Source: DASVDK01 sp036381125 [NCBI: Thermodesulfobacteriota bacterium] | GTDB taxonomy: Bacteria; DASVDK01 | NCBI GenBank assembly: GCA_036381125.1 | Contig: DASVDK010000263.1 | Coordinates: 1-5,101 of the forward strand | Reading direction: 5' to 3' | DNA length: 5,101 bases | Shown here: positions 1-4,228 of the stretch, piece by piece | Position numbering within the stretch: the stretch's first letter is position 1 | Layout: the number at the start of each line of letters is the position of its first letter | Program-made: the position numbers and the translations under genes | The notes under the pieces: generated by a model | The model's input: the letters and a program-made list of their open reading frames with translations, nothing else | Database searches by the model: none | Told to the model about the DNA's origin: nothing

Positions 1-55
1 GGCCGAGCCGCGCCTCGCTCTCGTTGCCGAACGGCTCCGCGCTTCGTCGTCCTGG

Positions 56-526
56 TTACCGGTCCAGTTCGAGGTTTGCCTTCGCGACGGCGGCCCGCGG
101 CAGGCTCACGCGGCCCACGGTCTCCTCGTCGAGGTCGATCGCCTCGGCGGTGTGCGACACGAGCCGCCCGATGAAGGTCTTGCGGTCGCCGATCTTCTCG
201 TACGTCGAGATCCGGACGCGACGGCCCCGGAAGCGCTCGAAGTCCCGATCGGTCTTGAGCGGCCGGGTCGCGCCCGGCGAGGAGACCTCGAGGTGGTAGG
301 CGTGCTCGATCGGATCCTCCACGTCGAGCACCGGCGACAGCTCGCGGCTCATCGCCGTGCAGTCGTCCAGGGAGACGCCTCCCGGCTTGTCGATGAAGAG
401 CCGCAGCACCCAGCCGCCCCCCTCGCGCCGGTATTCGATGTCGATCACCTCGAGGCCGAGGGCGGCGGCGACGGGCTCCGCCAGGCGGTAGACGGTTTCG
501 ACGGTCGAGGATGGTGCCCGGGACAT
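56..526 (-). CDS. rimP: Ribosome maturation factor RimP
   Basis: RimP is a cytoplasmic assembly factor for the 30S subunit, binding the S12 region during late maturation. The 156-residue product has the usual family length (about 150-160). Residues 1-83 form the alpha/beta N-domain, with the typical GLEVIDIEYRR strand at 24-34 and LRLFIDKPGGVSLDDC at 41-56. The family signature LEVSSPGATRPLKTDRDFERF spans 79-99. The remainder matches the SH3-like C-domain. The ATG at 526 gives the expected N-terminus; the Shine-Dalgarno is weak (GGGG a few bases upstream). Translation ends in TAA. A promoter and a terminator-like hairpin lie upstream, as in other rimP leaders. RimP is commonly followed by nusA and infB, but only 55 bases remain downstream and no start codon is visible there. 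Identity is secure; the operon partners are inferred. Confidence 0.96.
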   Translation of the reverse strand: MSRAPSSTVETVYRLAEPVAAALGLEVIDIEYRREGGGWVLRLFIDKPGGVSLDDCTAMSRELSPVLDVEDPIEHAYHLEVSSPGATRPLKTDRDFERFRGRRVRISTYEKIGDRKTFIGRLVSHTAEAIDLDEETVGRVSLPRAAVAKANLELDR

Positions 527-613
527 GCGACCCCAACGACGCGGTGGCTACGCCCCAAAATGAAAAAGCGGGCGATTAGCCCGCTTCCTGAACCACAGAA
601 GGCGAAGCCTGTT
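527..613 (-). ncRNA. Probable rimP 5' leader with attenuator structure
   Basis: From a predicted transcription start near 613 to the rimP ATG there are about 87 nt of leader. The first part can form a small hairpin (AGGC-UUC-GCCU, 610-600). Next, CUUCUG (601-596) can pair with CAG-G-AAG (590-584, one bulged G) around a UGGUU loop. That second helix uses the AAG that forms the base of the downstream terminator stem (586-579 with 573-566), so the two are partly exclusive. This layout resembles the rimP-leader attenuators known upstream of rimP-nusA-infB operons. Whether it belongs to the same RNA family cannot be decided by eye. The signal that would control readthrough is not evident. Confidence 0.5.
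557..586 (-). terminator. Rho-independent terminator/attenuator ahead of rimP
   Basis: On the minus strand AAGCGGGC (586-579), loop TAATC, and GCCCGCTT (573-566) form a perfect 8-bp stem. It is followed by more T's, then CA, then TTTT (565-557), giving an interrupted U-tract in an otherwise GC-dominated region. It lies about 30 nt before the rimP start and just downstream of the rimP promoter. It would therefore terminate leader transcripts as well as readthrough from rimI. Confidence 0.8.
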
Positions 614-620
614 ACGCCAT

Positions 621-649
621 TTTATACCACGAGGCCTTTGATGAGGCAA
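621..649 (-). promoter_or_regulatory. Sigma70-like promoter for rimP
   Basis: The minus strand carries TTGCCT (649-644, 4/6 to the -35 consensus), a 17-bp spacer, and TATAAA (626-621, 5/6 to the -10 consensus). The optimal spacing and the rare AT-rich patch in GC-rich surroundings support it. The predicted start is near an A at 613-612, about 90 nt before the rimP ATG. Confidence 0.7.
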
Positions 650-697
650 GCGGGCCCGGTGCCATCCGCACCGTGCGCCCACGGCACCCGCCGCACG

Positions 698-715
698 GGC
701 GGCGGGCCCGCCGCC
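698..715. repeat. Perfect 18-bp GC palindrome
   Basis: GGCGGCGGG followed directly by CCCGCCGCC makes a self-complementary 18-mer centred between 706 and 707. It has no loop and no T-tract on either strand, so it is not an intrinsic terminator. It lies about 50 bp upstream of the rimP -35. It could be a protein-binding dyad, but such palindromes arise easily in sequence this rich in G+C. Confidence 0.4.
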
Positions 716-850
716 GCCTGCCGGGCCCCCTCGCCCCCTCCGATCCTCCTGGCCCGACTCCGCGGACAGGGGCGCGGGCGCGGCCGGCCGGCGGCGCGCC
801 AGGGGACCGGGCTCGACCGGCTCGGCGCCGCGCCCGACCGCCCGGGAAAA

Positions 851-888
851 TGGAAAGACCTGACCCCGGCTGGAGAGACCTGACCGGC
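851..888. repeat. Tandem direct repeat, 20-bp period, abutting the rimI stop
   Basis: TGGAAAGACCTGACC (851-865) recurs as TGGAGAGACCTGACC (871-885), 14 of 15 identical at a period of exactly 20 bp. The second copy runs into GGC immediately before the rimI stop (TGA, 891-889). The core AGACCTGACC(CC), with the A/T-rich AAAATGG beside it, resembles dispersed repeats often seen near REP-associated tyrosine transposase genes. That resemblance is from memory and unverified, and no transposase is present here. Confidence 0.6.
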
Positions 889-1416
889 TCAGCGTCTGCC
901 CCGGTGTCCACGCATGGCCCGGATGCGGCGCAGGGCCTCGGACATGTCGGCCCACATGACGAAGGCGTCCTCCCCGTTGTCGGAGTAGTAGCCCCGGCGG
1001 ACGCCCGCCCTCACGAAGCCGAGGCTCTCGTAGAGCGTCTGGGCGCCGGCGTTGCTGCGCCGCACCTCGAGCGTGGCCTTGGTGGCCCCCTTCGCCTCGA
1101 AGCTCGTGAGGACGTGCACCATGAGCGCCCGCCCGACGCCGCGGCGCCTGGCGGCCGGGTCCACGGCGAGGTTGAGGATGTGGATCTCCCCCACCACGAG
1201 CCAGGCGACGACGTAGCCGGCTGCCCAGCGCCGCCCCTCGGCCCCGGGCAGGTAGGCCACGTACCCCGTGGACCACTTGTTCTTCAGCTCCCGGTCGAAG
1301 ATCTCCCGCGACCAGGGGTGGGAGAAGGACCGGGCCTCGATGCGGATCACGTCGGCCAGGTTCTCCCGCGTGAGCGGCACGATCTCGATGGGTGCGGGCG
1401 TCGGTTCGGCGGCCAT
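889..1416 (-). CDS. rimI: [Ribosomal protein bS18]-alanine N-acetyltransferase RimI
   Basis: RimI is a cytoplasmic GNAT enzyme that transfers acetyl from acetyl-CoA to the N-terminal alanine of ribosomal protein S18. The 175-residue product shows the family landmarks in order: EARSFSHPWSREIFDREL (27-44); strand beta4 GEIHILNLAVDP (76-87); the acetyl-CoA pyrophosphate loop RRRGVGRA (90-97, fitting R-x-x-G-x-G/A); LEVRRSNAGAQTLYESLGF (116-134); and RGYYSDNGEDAFVMW (141-155), where RimI proteins carry the RxxYY..EDA motif. It is slightly longer than E. coli RimI (148 aa), with a short N-terminal extension and a basic C-terminal tail. The ATG at 1416 lacks a strong Shine-Dalgarno. It begins 39 nt after the kinase gene stops, with no promoter between them, so co-transcription is likely. 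The usual tsaB/tsaD neighbours are absent. Related GNATs of different specificity cannot be wholly excluded. Confidence 0.9.
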   Translation of the reverse strand: MAAEPTPAPIEIVPLTRENLADVIRIEARSFSHPWSREIFDRELKNKWSTGYVAYLPGAEGRRWAAGYVVAWLVVGEIHILNLAVDPAARRRGVGRALMVHVLTSFEAKGATKATLEVRRSNAGAQTLYESLGFVRAGVRRGYYSDNGEDAFVMWADMSEALRRIRAMRGHRGRR

Positions 1417-1455
1417 AGCGTCTCGGTCTCGTCGGGTTCGGCCGGCGCGTGCCCG

Positions 1456-3129
1456 TCAGCGCCGGTCCGTCAGGAGGATCCGGGCGACGAGGAACACCCC
1501 GAGGCCGGCGGCGAGGAGGAATCCCACCAGGGCAACGACCGGGTAGCCCCAGAGCCGTACGCCTCCGGGCACCTGCATCACCAGCGCCGAGCCGACGATG
1601 AGCGCGCCGGTGATGATGCCGAAGGCGATCCGATTGGCGACGCGATTGAGCGAGGCGACCGTCTCCTCGGCGCGCTCGATCCGGACGGCGAGCGCGACCT
1701 CGTCGCGGCCGACGCGGCGCAGGACGTCGCGCAGCAGGCCCGGCATGTCGGCCACGTACTCGCGCCCCTCGAGGAGGGCCGCGTAGGGGCTGCGGCCGAG
1801 GCCGTCGTTGAGCAGACGGTGCCGGATCATCTCGCCGGCGTACGCCTTGACCGTCGCGGCCGGATCGAGCGCGGGATCGAGCCGGCGGCAGGCGCCCTCC
1901 AGGGAGAGGAACGCCTTGCCCACCATCGCCACCTCCACCGGCAGGCCGAGGTGGTAGCGGTGCGTGACCCGCACGAGGTCGAGCAGCGCGCGCCCGACGT
2001 TGAGGTCGCGCACCGGGAGGTCGGCGAACCGGCCGGCGATGCCGGTCACCTCCCGGGCGAAGCGTCGCTCGTTGAAGCCCGGGAACCGCTCGCCGATCTC
2101 CACGCAGACCTCCGCCGCCAGGTCGCCCCGGCCGTCGGCCAGGTACAGGAGCAGGCGGACGAGATGCTCGCGCAGGCGCGCGCCGAGGCGGCCGACCATG
2201 CCGAAGTCGAGCAGCACGAGGCGAGCCCGGTCGCCGTTCGCCGACCAGAGGAGGAGGTTGCCCGGGTGCGGGTCGCCGTGGAAGAGGCCGTCGACGCACA
2301 TCTGCTTGAGGTAGGCGCGAAGCAGCGTGTCGGCGAGACCCCGCGTCGCCGCGCCGGCCGGCAGGTCGGCCGTGAGCTTGACCCCGTCGGCCCACGTGGT
2401 GGTGAGGACCCGCCGCGTCGTGTAGCGGTCGACGACCTCGGGCACCACGATGGCGTCGAAGTCCACGAGGTTCGCCGCGATCTGCCGGGCGTTGCGCGCC
2501 TCGAGCCGGTAGTCCAGCTCGTCGAGGACCGTGCGGGTCGCCTCGTCGGCCAGGCCGCGGACGTCGTGGAGGCGCGCCAGGCTCGAGTTGCGCTCGATCA
2601 CGCGGGCGAGGTCGCGGAGGATGGCGAGGTCGCGGCGCACCACCGCCTCGATGCCGGGCCGCTGCACCTTCACGGCCACCGCGCGTCCGTCGGCGAGCCG
2701 CGCGCGGTGCACCTGGCCGAGCGACGCGGACGCCACGGGCGCGGGGTCGAACTCCGCGAAGAGGTCGCCGATCGGGGCGCCGAGCTCCCGCTCGACGATG
2801 CCGACGGCCACCGCCCCGTCGAGCGGCGCCACCTCGTCCTGCAGCCCGGCCAGGGCGGCGATGTACTCGCTCGGCAGGAGGTCGGCTCGCGTCGAGAGGA
2901 ACTGGCCGAGCTTCACGAAGGTCGGCCCGAGCTCCTCGAGCAGCCGGCGGATGCGCTGCGGGCGCGCGGGCAACGCGTCGTCCGCGGCGGGCTCGGCCGG
3001 CACGCCGCGGCGCAACCGGAAGAGGCGGCGCGAGAGTCCCAGCGTGTCGACCAGGTCCTCGAACCCGTGCCGCGCGAGCCCGGTGATGATCGCCTTGTAG
3101 CGGAGAAAGTACCGCGGGTCGGCGAGCAT
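1456..3129 (-). CDS. UbiB/ABC1/ADCK-family atypical protein kinase-like protein
   Basis: Members of this family are membrane-anchored atypical kinase/ATPases. UbiB and Coq8 support ubiquinone biosynthesis; other members have unknown substrates. Numbered from the ATG at 3129 (557 aa), all diagnostic elements are present: KLGQ (KxGQ, 73-76); the Ala-rich nucleotide loop ASASLGQV (133-140) that replaces the usual glycine-rich loop; the VAVKV lysine (154); ExD within LDELDYRLEARNA (203-215; E204, D206); HGDPHPGN (284-291; D286, N291); and LLDFGMVG (306-313; DFG at 308-310). Two hydrophobic helices close the protein (about 501-520 and 529-552), as in UbiB. A GTG at 3144 would add five residues (MYNTG), but it lies within the -10 region. 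A promoter ends 6 nt before the 3129 ATG and no Shine-Dalgarno is present, so a leaderless ATG start is preferred. No ubiquinone genes are adjacent, so no ubiB symbol is assigned. Confidence 0.93.
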   Translation of the reverse strand: MLADPRYFLRYKAIITGLARHGFEDLVDTLGLSRRLFRLRRGVPAEPAADDALPARPQRIRRLLEELGPTFVKLGQFLSTRADLLPSEYIAALAGLQDEVAPLDGAVAVGIVERELGAPIGDLFAEFDPAPVASASLGQVHRARLADGRAVAVKVQRPGIEAVVRRDLAILRDLARVIERNSSLARLHDVRGLADEATRTVLDELDYRLEARNARQIAANLVDFDAIVVPEVVDRYTTRRVLTTTWADGVKLTADLPAGAATRGLADTLLRAYLKQMCVDGLFHGDPHPGNLLLWSANGDRARLVLLDFGMVGRLGARLREHLVRLLLYLADGRGDLAAEVCVEIGERFPGFNERRFAREVTGIAGRFADLPVRDLNVGRALLDLVRVTHRYHLGLPVEVAMVGKAFLSLEGACRRLDPALDPAATVKAYAGEMIRHRLLNDGLGRSPYAALLEGREYVADMPGLLRDVLRRVGRDEVALAVRIERAEETVASLNRVANRIAFGIITGALIVGSALVMQVPGGVRLWGYPVVALVGFLLAAGLGVFLVARILLTDRR

Positions 3130-3135
3130 GCCGGT

Positions 3136-3164
3136 GTTATACACCCGGGCATCCGACCCGGCAA
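3136..3164 (-). promoter_or_regulatory. Sigma70-like promoter giving a probably leaderless kinase mRNA
   Basis: On the minus strand TTGCCG (3164-3159, 4/6), a 17-bp spacer and TATAAC (3141-3136, 5/6) precede the ATG at 3129 by six bases. Transcription starting 7 nt after the hexamer would begin at the A of that ATG. A small dyad, GGTGT-TAT-ACACC (3133-3145), overlaps the -10 and might bind a regulator, but it is short enough to be chance. Confidence 0.65.
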
Positions 3165-3179
3165 TCGCGCCCCCGCGGT

Positions 3180-3205
3180 GCGGCTCGGGCCCACGCCCGA
3201 GCCGC
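3180..3205. repeat. 11-bp GC hairpin upstream of the kinase promoter
   Basis: GCGGCTCGGGC (3180-3190) and GCCCGAGCCGC (3195-3205) are perfect inverted repeats around a 4-base loop. Neither strand follows it with a T-tract, so it is not a canonical intrinsic terminator. It lies between the lipoprotein stop and the kinase promoter. It could be a 3' stabilising or Rho-assisted end for the upstream transcript, or a binding site near the promoter. Confidence 0.6.
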
Positions 3206-3223
3206 GAAAGACCCGGGGTTGTC

Positions 3224-3246
3224 GGGGGCCGCCGAAGCGGACCCCC
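3224..3246 (-). terminator. UUCG-capped hairpin after the lipoprotein stop
   Basis: On the minus strand GGGGG-T-CCGC, loop TTCG, and GCGG-CCCCC form a 9-bp stem with one bulged base, closed by C(UUCG)G, an exceptionally stable RNA tetraloop. It begins 6 nt after the lipoprotein stop codon (3253). There is no clean U-tract (only TCTTT, 15-20 bases further on). It may act as an RNA 3'-end stabiliser or a weak terminator. Confidence 0.5.
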
Positions 3247-3252
3247 TTGACG

Positions 3253-3444
3253 CTACTGCGGGCTCTGTGCGGGGGCCGCGCCGCCGCCGCTGGGGGCGCT
3301 GCCCGCGCCGCCGCCGGGCGTCGTGCCGGTCGACGATCCGCCGCCGCCGGGACTGCCGGTCTGACCCGTTCCGCCCTGCTCGCAGCCCGCCAGGACGAGG
3401 CCGGCCAGGGCCAGCGCGACGGCGCTCAGCTTGAGAGTCTTCAT
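3253..3444 (-). CDS. Small Gly/Ser/Pro-rich lipoprotein, function unknown
   Basis: The 63-residue product starts MKTLKLSAVALALAGLVLAGC. It has a short basic n-region, a hydrophobic h-region and the lipobox LAGC, with the lipidated cysteine at 21. Residue 22 is Glu rather than Asp, so inner-membrane retention by the classical +2 rule is not predicted. The mature 43 residues are almost all Gly, Ser, Thr, Pro, Ala and Gln, with that Glu the only charged residue. It should be an intrinsically disordered tail on a lipid anchor, without an enzymatic fold. The start is well supported by AAGGAG (3455-3450) five bases before the ATG. The stop is TAG. I do not recognise a family. Such short lipoproteins are common in high-GC Gram-negatives and diverge quickly. 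The Shine-Dalgarno, the signal peptide and the following hairpin together favour a real gene. Confidence 0.82.
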   Translation of the reverse strand: MKTLKLSAVALALAGLVLAGCEQGGTGQTGSPGGGGSSTGTTPGGGAGSAPSGGGAAPAQSPQ

Positions 3445-3449
3445 GCCAG

Positions 3450-3455
3450 CTCCTT
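3450..3455 (-). promoter_or_regulatory. Strong Shine-Dalgarno of the lipoprotein gene
   Basis: AAGGAG lies 5 nt before the ATG at 3444 and is the best ribosome-binding site in the window. Just upstream, GGCAG-ACCC-CTGCC (3477-3464) and CCCCT-GCCAA-AGGGG (3471-3457) can form two mutually exclusive 5-bp hairpins. A role in translation control is speculative. Confidence 0.75.
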
Positions 3456-3640
3456 CCCCCTTTGGCAGGGGTCTGCCGAAGATCAGCGCCCTCCGGAGCG
3501 CGTCGACCGGTTGAGCAAGACGTATGCCGTCGCCTGGCCGACCGCTGGGACCGGCATCACACGCGCGGCGGGACGGCGTCTCGTCGCGGCCTTCGGGGTC
3601 CGGCCCGCGCCGATCCGACGACGAGGCCGATCCCGGCGCG

Positions 3641-4078
3641 TCAACTGCGTGCGAAGGGGCGGGAACCGGCGGGGCGCCGCTGCGTGCGGGCGTAACGGGA
3701 GTAGAGGAAGCCGGTGACCAGGCCGCCCGCGAGGCCGAGCGCGAGAACGCCCAGGAAGTCCTCGCCGACGGCGCCGCGCCAGAGGAGGAACGCGGCGAGG
3801 ATGCCGACGACGAGGCCGACCGCGACTCCGCTCGCGGTCCCCGCGATGCGCACGGGCAGGCGCGAGAGGACGACGCCGATCACCATCGCCAGGACCGGCG
3901 CAAGGACGAGGAGCGCGACGAGCGGCGCCGCGACCCCCGTGACGCCGACCCGGCCGCCCGCGCGTGCGGCGGCGTCGAGGCCGCCGCCCGTGGCGAGGTC
4001 GACCGCTGTCGCGATGACGGCCGTCACGGCGCCGCCGAGGACGCCGGTCCACAGTCCCATCCGAAGGTGTCGCGTCAT
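3641..4078 (-). CDS. Small integral membrane protein with four predicted helices, unknown function
   Basis: From the ATG at 4078 the product is 145 residues, beginning MTRHLRMGLWTGVLGGAV. Hydrophobic segments lie at about 8-29, 48-71, 79-100 and 107-127, the second and third separated by a short Arg-bearing turn (SRLPVR, 72-77). The C-terminal tail (128-145) is strongly basic, suggesting a cytoplasmic end by the positive-inside rule. The helices are rich in Gly, Ala and Val with small-residue spacing that would allow tight packing. An upstream GTG at 4228 keeps the frame open for 50 more residues, but that extension is Arg/Gly/Asp-rich and overlaps a probable -10 element, so it is rejected as coding. 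No Shine-Dalgarno is evident at 4078; the ATG at 4060 is an alternative. I recognise no family. It is followed by a 196-nt gap before the lipoprotein gene, so joint transcription is uncertain. Confidence 0.72.
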   Translation of the reverse strand: MTRHLRMGLWTGVLGGAVTAVIATAVDLATGGGLDAAARAGGRVGVTGVAAPLVALLVLAPVLAMVIGVVLSRLPVRIAGTASGVAVGLVVGILAAFLLWRGAVGEDFLGVLALGLAGGLVTGFLYSRYARTQRRPAGSRPFARS

Positions 4079-4159
4079 GGTCGCATCGATCGACGGCGAC
4101 CCGCCCTGCCGTCCGGCGCACCGGCCGCGGCGCGAGTCGTCCTGCGTTCGCGCGTCGCC

Positions 4160-4188
4160 TTGCGTTCGAGTGTCACTTCCGATAGCAT
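4160..4188 (+). promoter_or_regulatory. Weak candidate promoter for the sensor gene
   Basis: TTGCGT (4160-4165) and TAGCAT (4183-4188, 4/6) are separated by 17 bp, predicting a start near 4195 and a leader of about 24 nt to the ATC at 4219. The hexamers match consensus poorly (3/6 and 4/6), so the spacing is the main support. Confidence 0.3.
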
Positions 4189-4218
4189 TCGCGCGTACCC
4201 CTGCCTCGGAGCGACGCC

Positions 4219-4228
4219 ATCCTAGCAC
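4219..4228 (-). promoter_or_regulatory. Extended -10 element for the membrane-protein gene
   Basis: The minus strand reads GTGCTAGGAT (4228-4219), an extended -10 (TG-n-TAGGAT, hexamer 4/6) without a recognisable -35. It would start transcription near 4212, giving a leader of about 134 nt before the ATG at 4078. It faces away from the plus-strand sensor gene and overlaps that gene's most plausible start codon. Confidence 0.4.

Larger units (their letters stand above)
527..888. other. Non-coding gap between rimI and rimP
   Basis: No frame here has convincing coding character; the open frames are Arg/Pro/Gly/Ala-rich shadows. The gap holds, in minus-strand order, a 20-bp-period tandem repeat (851-888), a very GC-rich stretch (716-845), an 18-bp palindrome (698-715), a 6-bp hairpin (657-662 with 668-673), then the rimP promoter and leader. 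I see no tRNA in it. Confidence 0.7.

Noticed and set aside
1-55. Possible beginning of nusA downstream of rimP
   Set aside because: No ATG, GTG or TTG is present on the minus strand in these 55 bases and no coding signal can be read, so nothing is annotated.
716-845. Search for a tRNA or structured RNA in the GC-rich gap, prompted by the tRNA found upstream of rimP in E. coli
   Set aside because: No GTTCGA-type T-loop, anticodon arm or CCA end in the proper arrangement was found; only short GC self-complementarity of the sort expected by chance.
612-911. 99-codon minus-strand frame between rimI and rimP
   Set aside because: Starts inside the rimI 3' end, is Arg/Gly/Pro-rich and ends in the rimP promoter, so it is a composition artefact.
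548-2395. A 615-codon minus-strand frame overlapping the kinase and rimI genes
   Set aside because: Its product is almost entirely Arg, Pro, Gly and Ala, it is out of frame with the UbiB and RimI motifs, and it runs through the rimP promoter and terminator.
673-3717. A 1014-codon open frame on the plus strand across rimI, the kinase and the lipoprotein gene
   Set aside because: It is antisense to three well-supported genes. Its product is a low-complexity string of Arg, Glu, Asp, His and Val without domains or membrane segments, as expected from high G+C at third positions of the opposite strand.
3483-4121. 212-codon minus-strand frame
   Set aside because: Overlaps the four-helix protein in another frame and is dominated by Arg, Gly and Pro; it lacks a ribosome-binding site.
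4079-4228. N-terminal extension of the membrane protein to a GTG at 4228
   Set aside because: The extra 50 residues are polar and Arg/Gly-rich, unlike a membrane protein N-terminus, and the codon coincides with an extended -10 element. The ATG at 4078 gives a compact start.
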